A stretch of DNA of 64,000 nucleotides from Oligoflexus tunisiensis (GCF_001748245.1 NZ_BDFO01000001.1:3184471-3248470), one strand, 5' to 3'. Positions 1 through 9,395 are shown, numbered from the stretch's first letter. Notes: generated by a model from the letters alone, not told the origin. Numbers and translations: made by a program.

Positions 1-887
1 TTTTGAGGAAATGCAAATTTTTCGGAAACGTCACAGGCTCCGGCCTTGAAGTCGGGCGGGTTGACTTCACCCTTCAGCCAGGCCTCACGGCAGAGGCGCA
101 GGTCATGCAGGAGTCCAAAGGTGCTTTGGTAGCGTTCGTCCGCATTTTTACGCATCAGCTTGCTGATAATGGCTGTAACCGCGCGTGGAACATCGGACCG
201 AACGTCAGAAACGGGGACAGCTTCCTTGGTCAGGTGCTGATGAATCCACTCCAGGGTATCCTCGGCCTGGAACGGCAGCTTTCCGGTCAGCATTTCGTAA
301 AAAGTAATGCCCAGCGAGTAATAATCGCTGCGATAATCGACCTTCCGATTCATGCGTCCGGACTGTTCCGGAGCCAGATAAGGAAGCGAACCTTCCAGGG
401 CCGCTTCGTTCGCCTGGCCTTCGGCTTCGAATTCCGTGGCGATATCAAAGTCAATTAAACGAAGGTCCCGGCTCTCCCGGTTCCAGCAGATGTTGCTCGG
501 GTTGATGTCCTTGTGAATGATCCGGGCCGTATGAACCGTGCGGATGGCTTCCACCACGGCAATGGCGATGTCGAAAAATTCAGGCAATGCGAGAGTTTGG
601 CCATCCAACACCCCGCGCAGATCGGGGCCGCTGTCTTCCAGCACCATGGCCAGCGTATTTTCCCAGGGATACAGGCCAACGGTCTTCTCCACGCCAGGAC
701 CCTGGAGTGTAGTGACCATGTTAAATTCAGCACGGAACCGGGCGATCCTTTGGGCCGATGGGTAGTCCTCTCCCAGAACCTTGACTATCAGCGATCGTCC
801 CTGCTCATCCTGGGCACGAAAGACGATATTGCGGCCCGATACAATCGGCTCAGCTTCAAGAGTAATTCCTGGTATCTGGGATTTCAA
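1..887 (-). CDS. Ser/Thr protein kinase domain of a large sensor protein (N-terminal part)
   Basis: About 295 residues are present before the window edge, and the frame stays open. Read on the minus strand, the protein shows a Hanks-type kinase domain: the ATP lysine in SLIVKVLGED (about K36), the catalytic loop HKDINPSN, a DFD in place of the usual DFG, then GSLPYLAPEQ and DYRSDYYSLG. This N-terminal layout, starting with IPG and ending in DERYQS, is typical of trifunctional kinase/AAA-ATPase/histidine-kinase proteins, so the missing C-terminus is probably very long (inference). An in-frame TAA lies about 65 bases upstream and no ATG occurs until codon 56. I chose the TTG at 887 because AAGGAG sits 8 bases before it and the domain begins right after it. 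It lies 97 bases downstream of the kinase gene at 985-3858 on the same strand and may share its transcript. Confidence 0.85.
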   Translation of the reverse strand, partial: MKSQIPGITLEAEPIVSGRNIVFRAQDEQGRSLIVKVLGEDYPSAQRIARFRAEFNMVTTLQGPGVEKTVGLYPWENTLAMVLEDSGPDLRGVLDGQTLALPEFFDIAIAVVEAIRTVHTARIIHKDINPSNICWNRESRDLRLIDFDIATEFEAEGQANEAALEGSLPYLAPEQSGRMNRKVDYRSDYYSLGITFYEMLTGKLPFQAEDTLEWIHQHLTKEAVPVSDVRSDVPRAVTAIISKLMRKNADERYQSTFGLLHDLRLCREAWLKGEVNPPDFKAGACDVSEKFAFPQ

Positions 888-984
888 ACCGCGGTACTCC
901 TTCTTAACTCCCAGTCTATCGGTAGGGCGTTGCAAATATTTATTCAGAAGCTCTTAGCAAATTGTATGTTTAGGAAGGAATTGT

Positions 985-3858
985 TCAGGCAGCAGATGTT
1001 TCGTGTCGCGCAAGAGGTTGTGAGAAAAGATCCCCAGGCAGTCTGATCTCGAAGAGGAAGGGCTGGAATCCTTGAGCGGATGGTGTGGCCGCAGGGAACT
1101 GCACGGTGATGGAACCTCCCAGTTTTTCAAGGTAACTGCGGACGGCATCCATGCCGACGCCACGTCCGGATACATCGCTCACCTGGCTGGCTGTCGAAAG
1201 TCCGGGATAAAAAATAAGTTCACCCGCTTCCTGCGGTGTGAGTTGGCCGGTCGCCCTGATGAGCTTTTTTTCCCGAGCCAGGCTGCAGATGCGCTCCAGG
1301 TCCAGGCCGCGACCATCATCCTGATAAGTCAGAACCACAGCCGTGTCCTGCCAATGAGCGGTCATGCAGATCGTGCCGTTGATGGGTTTATGTTTCCGGA
1401 GACGCTCGGCCGGCTCCTCGATACCGTGATCCATGGAATTCCGGAGAAGATGCACGAGAATCTTACGGATCAGGCGGTCTCCGTTTCCATTGATATGGAG
1501 ATCCGTGACATCAAGGTGAATCACGGGTTTTTCTTTTTTCAAATCCTTGGCCAAAGTTTCCGTACATTGGCAGAGTTCCGTCAGGAGCTGGTGCATCGGA
1601 GTAAAGAGCGAGCTGATGAAAAACGACTGCAGGGACTGCAGAAAGTTGGGGGCTTCCTCGCGGCGCGCGCTCGCGATCCGGTATTCCTGGTAGAGCTGCA
1701 TCAGTACCGATTCCGAAAGGGAAACGTCCCGTTCACCGTGGGTTTTGCGCCCCAGCTTGCCCTGGTTGATGGACTCATAGGTTCGCAGGATGGCCTCAGC
1801 CTCATCGAGATCGAGGTTCATGCGCTGCACATCCCAATGCACAGCCGGATCATTTTGCAGTTGCGCATAGTATTGTTCCACGTCGTGGAAAACCTTGGTC
1901 ATCTTTTTCAGATAGAGGGAACGCGCGGCGCCCTTCATGGTATGCATGTTGATAAAGAGAACCTTGAGAACCTCCATGTCCTTGAACTGGATGCTCTGGG
2001 AATTGATGAGCTTGCGATTTTCCTTAATAAAATCATCGGCATTCTGCATAAATCGGCGAAAGGACTCCGCAGAAATATTCAAAAGTTCACTGATGAATTG
2101 CAGTTCCTCTTTTTTATCCTGAGCCTCCTCCTCCAGGGCGCGCAGTTGGGTGACATCCCGCACCGTGACCAGAATTTTTTCGATGCTGTCGTCCTGATCG
2201 GTCACCGGATGCCAGCTGAGTTCAAGAAGCTTCAGGCGGCCCGACGGCACTCGATACTGAATCTCCTGCGGCAGACAGTGGCTGTTCAGCTGGAAAACCA
2301 CAGCGTTTTCTCCGAGGCAGGCCTCCAGTGCGCTGACGGCCTGGCTCGTCTCGTCTGAGTTCAGGTTGCTCGGGGCAAAAAGCAGATCACAGGCATTCAG
2401 GCTGCTGACGTCATCCACCTCAAAGATTTCCCGCATGTGCTGCGAGTGATCCTTATGAATCTGAAAGCGTTCCGGTTGGATGGCGAAAATACCGAGTTGA
2501 ATGTGGGACAGGATGGACCGGATTTCCCGCGTCTTTTCCTCGGCCAGCTGCTCCAGGTTTTCATTGATGGCCAGCACATGATCGTGCTGAGCCTGAATTT
2601 TTTCGGAGAGCTGCCTCACCTCGCGCTCCGAGATCTCGACCTGAGTGAAGGCCCGGGAAAAGCGGGCGGAAAGCAGATAGGATTGAATCATCAGAAACGC
2701 GAGCGAACCGATCGCCGACAGAGGAATGGACTGAATCCATCCGTTGAAGTTCGCATAGTCCTGAACAGCTGTCAGCAGCACGGTGCAGATGGAAACCAGC
2801 ATCAGAACGGCTCCCTGCTTGCCGGCCCGCACAGCCCGAATAATGGAAAAGACAAAGACCAGACCGGCGGGCAGGCCCACCGCCATAAGCAGGACGAGCA
2901 GCGCGAGGAAGGTTCTGAGTTGAAAGAAGGAGCCGACCGACAGAATCAGATAAACGCCCATCAGAACCTGGGATGCGATCCGCGGCACCCGATCTTCATA
3001 AAGATAGGCCAGGAAAAGCCCGAGGAAAGCCATGGCCAGAGCCAGGGAACTGGCGAGGAGGACGGCGAAGGCGACCGAATGGGTTATGATCATATCCAGG
3101 CTATTGACCTGGTTGTTGACCAGTATACTGGGGATGGAGGCCAAACAAAAAAGTCCAAAATAAAGGGAACTGCGATCGCGGCGGCGCAGGGAATAAAGTC
3201 CAAAATGATAGAGCCCGATCGCGAGGTAGGCGCCGAACAGAAGAAAGGCTGGGAGCAAGGGCAGGAGGCGATTGGCCAGCACGGCTTCCGGCGTTCCAAA
3301 GAATATGGGCTTGGTCAGGCCCGCAAGGATGTAATCATGGTTCGCCACTTCAATGGCCAGTCGCGTGGAACCCGCGGGAAGAGTGAAGCTGAAGAGAATT
3401 TTGTTGGCCGAAGCCATCTGATACTTCGCTGGGTCAGCTGCGGGCTGGCCATTGGCATGAACCAGCTGGCCATTGAGATAGATACGATGGGACATTCCGA
3501 TCAAGCCAAAATCAATCGCAACGGCCCGCTCCTTGTCACTGACAAGATCGAAGGCAAAGGTCGCGTGACCATAAAGGGGGCGGTCGCTGACCTTATGCCA
3601 CGAGCCCGGGATACGGATGCGCTCCTCCCGTGCACCAGGATCGGGAGCCGAGATCTGAAACGACTGCCAATAGAAAGGCACGTCACCCTCGAGCCGAACG
3701 ATGGGTTGCGCGGTGAAATCCCAGCTTGAAAATTCAAAGATGCCGTTCCCGGCCTGGACGGATGGAACCGCCATGGCCTGACCAGCCTGCATGAATGGGA
3801 GCAGCAGGAAAGCCATCAGCACCATGAAAGTATGCAGCCTTTGAGGACGAACCAACAT
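985..3858 (-). CDS. CheA-like 7TMR-DISM membrane histidine kinase (copy 1)
   Basis: 957 residues. Signal peptide 1-30, then an extracellular beta-sandwich (about 35-190, with IPGSW and IYLNG), seven or eight membrane helices (about 199-395) of the 7TMR-DISM type, a coiled coil (405-447), a PAS-like segment (450-570) ending in VTVRDVT, an Hpt domain with the phospho-acceptor His639 in NMHTMKGAAR, and a CheA-type ATPase domain (N box LLRNSMDHG near 805, DDGRGLD near 847, GRGVGMDAV near 898). There is no HisKA H-box, so phosphorylation is expected on the Hpt histidine as in CheA. Unlike CheA, there is no C-terminal CheW-like domain and the sensor is fused in. GGAG lies 5 bases before the ATG. 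No receiver gene is adjacent, so the partner is unknown. It is one of five such proteins in this window. Confidence 0.9.
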   Translation of the reverse strand: MLVRPQRLHTFMVLMAFLLLPFMQAGQAMAVPSVQAGNGIFEFSSWDFTAQPIVRLEGDVPFYWQSFQISAPDPGAREERIRIPGSWHKVSDRPLYGHATFAFDLVSDKERAVAIDFGLIGMSHRIYLNGQLVHANGQPAADPAKYQMASANKILFSFTLPAGSTRLAIEVANHDYILAGLTKPIFFGTPEAVLANRLLPLLPAFLLFGAYLAIGLYHFGLYSLRRRDRSSLYFGLFCLASIPSILVNNQVNSLDMIITHSVAFAVLLASSLALAMAFLGLFLAYLYEDRVPRIASQVLMGVYLILSVGSFFQLRTFLALLVLLMAVGLPAGLVFVFSIIRAVRAGKQGAVLMLVSICTVLLTAVQDYANFNGWIQSIPLSAIGSLAFLMIQSYLLSARFSRAFTQVEISEREVRQLSEKIQAQHDHVLAINENLEQLAEEKTREIRSILSHIQLGIFAIQPERFQIHKDHSQHMREIFEVDDVSSLNACDLLFAPSNLNSDETSQAVSALEACLGENAVVFQLNSHCLPQEIQYRVPSGRLKLLELSWHPVTDQDDSIEKILVTVRDVTQLRALEEEAQDKKEELQFISELLNISAESFRRFMQNADDFIKENRKLINSQSIQFKDMEVLKVLFINMHTMKGAARSLYLKKMTKVFHDVEQYYAQLQNDPAVHWDVQRMNLDLDEAEAILRTYESINQGKLGRKTHGERDVSLSESVLMQLYQEYRIASARREEAPNFLQSLQSFFISSLFTPMHQLLTELCQCTETLAKDLKKEKPVIHLDVTDLHINGNGDRLIRKILVHLLRNSMDHGIEEPAERLRKHKPINGTICMTAHWQDTAVVLTYQDDGRGLDLERICSLAREKKLIRATGQLTPQEAGELIFYPGLSTASQVSDVSGRGVGMDAVRSYLEKLGGSITVQFPAATPSAQGFQPFLFEIRLPGDLFSQPLARHETSAA

Positions 3859-3990
3859 GTTGTCTCCGCGGGACGGGATGTCGTCAATTTGCTTTTATTT
3901 TAGCATGTGCGGAAGGCTGCGTATCGGGAAACGCATATGGATAGAAATACTTAGGAGTGAGAACCGGGCAAAGGATTGCCCGTCTGGAAT

Positions 3991-5310
3991 TTAGAAAACC
4001 TCCGCGAAATGTCCGGTGGTTTTATCCGTAACGGCCGTATCATCATGCGGCCAGTCCTTGGGGTCGATATTCAGGGCTTTCAGTGCGGTCAAGGCCGCAC
4101 GCACAGGCGTTGCGGTGGCTGCATTGATGTGGACACCGCCTTTGAAGGCAGGGTTGCCCGCACCGCCGGCCATGATAATGGGCACACGCGTAAACTGATG
4201 GAAGGGGAAGGTCTCTTCCGAAACCGCATAGACGAGAGTCTGCTGCAGGATCTTGTGATCCCCTTCGGTGGCATTGCCCAGTGAGGTCAGCAGCATGCCC
4301 AGATGATTCATAATAATGCCGGAAATGGCCGAGATTTTGGCCGCATCACGACGGTGGGTCAACTCGTGATGATGGTTGTTCGCATCCACGCTCGGATAGA
4401 TCTGGCTGCTGGCCGGAGCCGAGTGCAGAATGGAGACCACGCGGGTCAAATCACACTGGAACATATGGGTGGTGATGGCGGACATCAGCCGCATTCTTTC
4501 ATCGAGGTTGTTGACATCAATACTGGGAGGAACGGTGATGGCATTGGGATCACAGGTGCCTTTATATTTGTCGTCGATCACCTTGGCAAGATCATTGACC
4601 CTGCCCAGGAACTCATCAATGATGTACTTGTCGCTTTTGCCCACGGCCGACATCAGTTTCTTGCTGTCCTCCTTGAGCGCATTCATCATCAGCATTTTGG
4701 CTAGAAATTCCCGCTTATCAGGAACGCCACCAAAGATGCGATTGAACGCCGCGGCCGGATCGATTTCAGGGGGCAGAGGGACCAGTCCGTTCTGTCCCGG
4801 AATGCTCTGATACGACAGAACATCCGATCTCTCGACGATGCCATCGGAATCCGTTGAGTTGCTGATCCTTAACTGAACCGATTTATAAGTCTGCTTCGCG
4901 GAAATTTTTTCCGCGATGTACTGATCCAGCGTGGGATAGGAATGCCGTTCCTGGGTTGGCGAACTGCCGGACAGCTGCATAAAATACTTGGTGGCATGAG
5001 GATCCAGACCACGATTGGGAACGGAAATGTTGGAGACGATATTCAACTGGGCCTGATAGGCCGCGAGGGCCTGAAGCGGTGTGGTCAGAGTCCAGGTGTT
5101 GCCAAAGGCCGTCGGGAAAAAGTCATTGGAAACGCCTGCACCGAAAAAGAAGAGCACAAAGCGTTTCGGTATTTCCTGGCCCTGGGCCAAAGCATCACCG
5201 TTATCATTGAGCATGATCTCAAGCAGCGGCAGGCCGAGCGTGATGAGAGAGCCGTTGACCATGCCCCGAATGATCGTGCGTCGATCAAGTCTTTTTTGAC
5301 GTAAAAACAT
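3991..5310 (-). CDS. DUF1552 domain-containing secreted protein
   Basis: 439 residues. The N-terminus carries a double-arginine patch (RLDRRTIIRG) followed by a hydrophobic stretch, which resembles a Tat or Sec export signal. The body matches the DUF1552 family as I know it: FFGAGVSNDFFP near the start, an LNIVSN motif, DPHATKYF, then a long alpha/beta region similar to the DUF1501/sulfatase-like proteins of Planctomycetes. The biochemical role of the family is unproven. AGGAG lies 8 bases before the ATG. The gene follows the DUF1592 gene by only 21 bases, so the two are almost certainly one operon; this pairing is common in Planctomycetes, Verrucomicrobia and Myxococcota. Confidence 0.85.
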   Translation of the reverse strand: MFLRQKRLDRRTIIRGMVNGSLITLGLPLLEIMLNDNGDALAQGQEIPKRFVLFFFGAGVSNDFFPTAFGNTWTLTTPLQALAAYQAQLNIVSNISVPNRGLDPHATKYFMQLSGSSPTQERHSYPTLDQYIAEKISAKQTYKSVQLRISNSTDSDGIVERSDVLSYQSIPGQNGLVPLPPEIDPAAAFNRIFGGVPDKREFLAKMLMMNALKEDSKKLMSAVGKSDKYIIDEFLGRVNDLAKVIDDKYKGTCDPNAITVPPSIDVNNLDERMRLMSAITTHMFQCDLTRVVSILHSAPASSQIYPSVDANNHHHELTHRRDAAKISAISGIIMNHLGMLLTSLGNATEGDHKILQQTLVYAVSEETFPFHQFTRVPIIMAGGAGNPAFKGGVHINAATATPVRAALTALKALNIDPKDWPHDDTAVTDKTTGHFAEVF

Positions 5311-5331
5311 AGCGTGTGCTCCTGCCTTGGC

Positions 5332-6942
5332 TTACATGATGCCGCTTAAGAGTTGGAAAATCAGTTCACTCAATGCCTTGTTTTCACCGTTCTGGAAGGA
5401 CTCGACAGCCTCCTCGATCACCTTTTTTTCCGATACCGATTCCATTTTGCCAAGTCCGATCCTTAAAGCATTTTTGGCAAAGCAGGTGAGCACCTTGTCA
5501 TTTTTTGCGAGGATCTGACTCAATTCAGCCCCACCGCTGTAAGGTTGTTCGAAGACGCTGGCGGACAGCTGATAGGAGGCGATATTCGGGAATGGAACGC
5601 CCTGCCCATTGGGACCGTAGCCTTCCAGACCAATCGCAAGAGGATCCATCAGCACATGACAGCTCTTGCAGTTATTGTTGTTCAAACGGGCTTTGATAAT
5701 TTCATATTTGTCCTCCGTTTGGGGTACGCCCGTGGTCAAATCCAGACCAGGGGGTGGGGGAGGAATATCCTCACAGAGAAAGTGCCCCCGAATGTAATGC
5801 CCCCTCTTGGTCGGCGACGTGGCACCGGGACCGGACCGCAAGAGAAACGCGGAACGGGTCAGAAAGCCTGCGCGATCGGTAGCCGGCAGCGTCGTGGCAC
5901 TCGCGGCGACGCCATAGACTGTGGCGAGGTTGGCATCCAATACGGTTGCTGTTGAGGTTAAGAATGTGTTCAGGAAATCCGTGCTCTTCAAGCTGGTGTC
6001 GACCAGGGCCCGGTATTCCACGAGGGCCGCCTTGGCGATATCAGCCTGAGCGTTGGCTGTGTCCGCGATCTTTTCCACCGCGTGCATCGCGAGCCAGTCG
6101 TCGAACAGGGCTTTCATCCCGGCGTTGAATCGGCTGGCGTCGTTGACCATGGAACGAATGACCTCGGAGCGGGTCTTGGGATCCGCGAGAGCGCCGGACT
6201 CCGCGAGCGACAGGAGTTTGGCGTCGGGTGGACTATTCCAGAGGAAATAGGACAGCTGGTTGGCCACGCCAAGTCCCAGCGTTTTCTTTTGCTCATCATT
6301 GATGCCCTGGACTTCGAAAGCGAGCGGATAATCATAGTAAAAGGTCCGCGGTGAACCGATCATGGCGGCGAGCACGGTGCGCGCGCCCTGACAGCTGGGG
6401 GTCGTGGTCGTCGGGGTGGTGCTGGGTTCTTTGGTGAGATTGCTCGTCACATCCTCGAAGAGCTTCAGATAAAAATCGGCATCATCAAACCGCCCACGGA
6501 AAAGAACTTTGGCAATGGGATCAAGGCCTTTGGCGAGGCAGGCCCGATTCATATCGTTGCAGGCGCAATCGAAGCGCCGGCTGAACATGTCGGCCGACTC
6601 GGTGAATTGACCCGCGATGTCCCAACCGGCGTTGTTATAAAGCTCGGCGTCACGCAGGGAAAATACCGAATTCCGGGTGGCGATTGCGATCAGCTCATCC
6701 TTGGTCGGGTCCTCCGGCAAGGCGGTTCGGGAGACAAGCTCGGGGCTCAGGGCCAGCCGCACTGTATTGAGAAACTGAGATTTTGTAATGCGTCGCAAGG
6801 CGAGGGGAAGTTCGACCTCGGCTGCTGCCCCGGTCCCACCTTGGGTGGCCGTACCTGCAACCAGGTTCTTCTTTTTTCCTTCCCATTTCGAGCAGCCGAT
6901 GGAAAGACAGCCAAGCAGGAGAGTGAAAACCATTATTTTCAT
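5332..6942 (-). CDS. DUF1592/DUF1588 cytochrome-like lipoprotein
   Basis: 536 residues. The signal peptide ends in a lipobox (LSIGC), so the protein is probably an anchored lipoprotein. In order it shows a DUF1587-like segment (LRRITKSQFLNTVR), a DUF1592 segment (LSYFLWNSPPDAKL), a DUF1588 segment (RAGFLTRSAFLLRSGPG, then SPTKRGHYIRGHF and a proline run), and a c-type haem site CKSCH followed by MDPLAIGLEGYG. The separate N-terminal cytochrome domain seen in many planctomycete relatives is absent, so only one haem site is visible. AGAGG lies 6 bases before the ATG. It is first in the operon with the DUF1552 gene. A redox role in outer-membrane or periplasmic polymer breakdown has been suggested for the family, but nothing in the sequence proves it. 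Confidence 0.87.
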   Translation of the reverse strand: MKIMVFTLLLGCLSIGCSKWEGKKKNLVAGTATQGGTGAAAEVELPLALRRITKSQFLNTVRLALSPELVSRTALPEDPTKDELIAIATRNSVFSLRDAELYNNAGWDIAGQFTESADMFSRRFDCACNDMNRACLAKGLDPIAKVLFRGRFDDADFYLKLFEDVTSNLTKEPSTTPTTTTPSCQGARTVLAAMIGSPRTFYYDYPLAFEVQGINDEQKKTLGLGVANQLSYFLWNSPPDAKLLSLAESGALADPKTRSEVIRSMVNDASRFNAGMKALFDDWLAMHAVEKIADTANAQADIAKAALVEYRALVDTSLKSTDFLNTFLTSTATVLDANLATVYGVAASATTLPATDRAGFLTRSAFLLRSGPGATSPTKRGHYIRGHFLCEDIPPPPPGLDLTTGVPQTEDKYEIIKARLNNNNCKSCHVLMDPLAIGLEGYGPNGQGVPFPNIASYQLSASVFEQPYSGGAELSQILAKNDKVLTCFAKNALRIGLGKMESVSEKKVIEEAVESFQNGENKALSELIFQLLSGIM

Positions 6943-7355
6943 GTGCGACCTCTGATTTTAAAAAGCGCCTATGCAAGGGCAACGCCACAGAGTAGAGCAT
7001 GCAGGAAGCCCTGCAATTCCAAGGGAATGGTAACCGCGTGATCGCACGCGAGACCTTTGGCGCCGGCATCCGGTTTTGAATTCCTGACAATTTAATAATA
7101 ATTGAAACAATTTAAAAGGAAGCCCGGGACGCTGATGCCGTCAATTCTCTGGGCATCCGTTTATTTTCGTATCAAGTCCGAGCGTTGCATGAGGAGACGA
7201 AATCGAGACGGCGGTTCGCTGTCAGAAGTGAAGCCAGAATCGCGGTTGAGGTGGACGCCGCTTGGGGGAGATCAAGGATTGTTTTGGCGAGCCGTCTTCT
7301 GTAAGACAACAAGGAGCAGGACTACCTGCTGGAACTTCGCTGAGGGAGGGACACT
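6943..7355. other. Divergent intergenic region without a recognised gene
   Basis: This 413-base gap separates the DUF1592 operon from the APC permease gene, which diverge from it. It holds an A/T-rich stretch around 7085-7115 with two copies of ACAATTTA and an inverted CAATT/AATTG, the likeliest place for promoters. A small hairpin (AGCAGG/CCTGCT) lies near 7315-7330, close to the permease start. Open frames here have no ribosome binding site or recognisable product. I saw no riboswitch or T-box motif. Confidence 0.4.
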
Positions 7356-8729
7356 ATGGACGGACCCGAACCCATTTCGCGGCCAGGTGCAGCATCGGAT
7401 GCTCAAGCTTCTGCTCCACGTCCGTCCTTGAATCTCATCGATGCCATTGCCATCATTATCGGTATCGTCATCGGCGCGGGCATATTCGAGACCCCGTCCC
7501 TGGTGGCGGCCAATGCCTCGAGCGCAACAGCGGTTCTGCTGTTCTGGTTGGCTGGAGGCCTCATATCGCTGGTCGGGGCCCTGTGCTATGCCGAGCTCGC
7601 TACAACCTATCCGGATGCCGGTGGAACCTATCACTACTTGAAAAAGGCCTTTGGTCATCAGACCGCCTTTCTTTTCGCCTGGTCGCGGATGGCTGTGGTG
7701 CAGACCGGTTCCATTGCCCTGCTGGCCTTTGTCTTTGGTGACTATGCGGCCCAGATCTGGTCCCTGGGACCGCGGTCGAGTTCGCTTTATGCGGCATTGG
7801 TCATCGTTCTTTTCACCTCGTTGAATATCATCGGTCTGAAGCTCGGGAAATGGGCTCAAAATCTTCTGTCGGCGGCCCAGGTCGTGGGACTCGCCCTGCT
7901 TATCATCGTGGGTCTTTCAAATTCTACGGCTGCGCCCAGCATCATAGCCCCCATGGCGAACAGTTCGGGCAGCCTGGGTCTCGCCATGGTTTTCGTGCTG
8001 CTTTCCTATGGAGGGTGGAACGAGGCCGCGTTCATATCGGCCGAGATTCGCAACCGCAATCGCAATATCCTGCGCTCGCTCGTCTGGAGCATCGGCATCA
8101 TTACCGTGATCTATTTGCTGGTGAATGCGGCGCTCCTCCACAGTCTGGGCCGGGCAGGCATGGCGAAATCCGATGCGGTCGCGGCCGGCCTTTTGCGCCA
8201 GAGCATGGGAGACTCCGGTGCGGTCTTCATCAGTTTGCTCGTGGTGATCTGCGCCCTTGGTTCCTTGAATGCCTCCATTCTCACGGGCGGACGCACGAAC
8301 TTCGCTCTTGGACAGGACTTCATGTTCTTCCGATTCATGAGTCATTGGCAGGCGCAGGCCAGCGCCCCGATCGTTGCCTATGTTCTTCAGGCGATCATTG
8401 CCTTGACCCTGGTGGCCTTTGGTTCCATGACCCGCGGTGGTTTTGAGGCCATGGTGGACTATACAGCGCCCGTATTCTGGTTTTTCTTTCTGTTGTCGGG
8501 CGTGTCTCTATTCATCCTGAGGCATCGCGAACCGCATGTCGAACGACCCTTTCGCGTGCCGCTTTATCCGTTGACGCCCTTGCTCTTCTGTGCAGCGAGC
8601 GGCTATCTCCTTTATTCGAGCCTGGCCTATACGGGAATTGGAGCGATGGTGGGCGTCGTGGTGGTGGTGCTCGGCATTCCCTTTCTTTTTCTAGGCGAGG
8701 GTGTCTCCCGAAAACCTCTGGTTCACTAG
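7356..8729 (+). CDS. APC-superfamily amino acid permease
   Basis: 457 residues with about 12 hydrophobic helices. After a short cytoplasmic tail the first helix contains GIVIGAGIFETPS, the helix-1 glycine motif of APC amino acid transporters. CYAELATTYPDAGGTYHYL in helices 2-3 and FAWSRM are also typical. It probably carries amino acids across the inner membrane by proton symport or exchange; the substrate cannot be read from sequence. GGGAGGG lies 5 bases before the ATG. The next gene begins 65 bases later on the same strand. Confidence 0.9.
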   Translation: MDGPEPISRPGAASDAQASAPRPSLNLIDAIAIIIGIVIGAGIFETPSLVAANASSATAVLLFWLAGGLISLVGALCYAELATTYPDAGGTYHYLKKAFGHQTAFLFAWSRMAVVQTGSIALLAFVFGDYAAQIWSLGPRSSSLYAALVIVLFTSLNIIGLKLGKWAQNLLSAAQVVGLALLIIVGLSNSTAAPSIIAPMANSSGSLGLAMVFVLLSYGGWNEAAFISAEIRNRNRNILRSLVWSIGIITVIYLLVNAALLHSLGRAGMAKSDAVAAGLLRQSMGDSGAVFISLLVVICALGSLNASILTGGRTNFALGQDFMFFRFMSHWQAQASAPIVAYVLQAIIALTLVAFGSMTRGGFEAMVDYTAPVFWFFFLLSGVSLFILRHREPHVERPFRVPLYPLTPLLFCAASGYLLYSSLAYTGIGAMVGVVVVVLGIPFLFLGEGVSRKPLVH

Positions 8730-8794
8730 GACGAGGCATCCTGATCATCATAGGAATTTTCCATTGTTAATCTTCCATTACAAGGTGACCTGAT

Positions 8795-9391
8795 ATGAAG
8801 ATAAAAACCGCTCTCATAGGATGTGTGGTCCTGGCTGAATTCAGCTGGGGCCTCGCGGCTCCCCAGCCTGCAGCCATCCAACGCACCGACAACGACCTCA
8901 AGCCCCAGGAGCGCCCCGGGGATGTTCCCTATGTACCGACCCCGCAGCCGGTTGTGGATGCGATGCTCAAGCTGGGTGAGGTGGATAAGAATGATGTGGT
9001 TTATGACCTTGGCAGTGGAGATGGACGTATTCCCATCACGGCTGTTCAGAAGTATGGAGCCCGTGCCGTCGGCGTTGACATCAATCCGGTCCGCATCCAG
9101 GAGGCGAATGAGAATGCCCGGAAGGCCGGAGTCACCGATAAGGTTCGCTTCGTGCAGGAGGATCTTTTTAAAACGGATCTGAGCGAAGCCACCGTGGTGA
9201 CGCTTTATCTTCTGCCCGAAATCAACCGCAAGTTGCGGCCCAAGCTTTTGAAAGAGCTGAAACCGGGAACCAAGGTCGTCTCGCACGCCTTCCACATGGG
9301 GGAATGGAAACCCGAGAAAGTGGAAAGCGTTGACGGGAAAACGATCTATGTCTGGACTGTGCCGAAGGATCCTCCGGCGAGTCTGATGTAG
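8795..9391 (+). CDS. Exported class I SAM-dependent methyltransferase
   Basis: 198 residues. A clear signal peptide (about 1-22, with alanines before the predicted cut) precedes a compact Rossmann methyltransferase fold. PYVPTPQPVVDAML is followed by motif I VVYDLGSGDGRIP, the acidic loop VGVDINP, and VRFVQEDLF. The substrate-recognition part is short, ending in VSHAFHMGEW. Similar small proteins with an apparent export signal are widespread and annotated only as methyltransferase-domain proteins. SAM is not known to be supplied to the periplasm, so either the leader is an uncleaved anchor or the real function differs. AAGGTGA precedes the ATG. It converges with the kinase gene ending at 9396, leaving a 4-base gap. 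Confidence 0.85.
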   Translation: MKIKTALIGCVVLAEFSWGLAAPQPAAIQRTDNDLKPQERPGDVPYVPTPQPVVDAMLKLGEVDKNDVVYDLGSGDGRIPITAVQKYGARAVGVDINPVRIQEANENARKAGVTDKVRFVQEDLFKTDLSEATVVTLYLLPEINRKLRPKLLKELKPGTKVVSHAFHMGEWKPEKVESVDGKTIYVWTVPKDPPASLM

Positions 9392-9395
9392 AAGC

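Noticed and set aside
2437..3729. 430-residue plus-strand frame opposite kinase copy 1, and similar long frames opposite the other kinases
   Set aside because: Composition is unlike a protein (rich in Gly, Gln, Arg, Asp in antisense pattern) and the opposite strand is clearly coding.
7102..7431. 109-residue plus-strand frame before and into the APC permease gene
   Set aside because: No ribosome site, no signal or domain, basic random-looking composition; it overlaps the real permease start in another frame.
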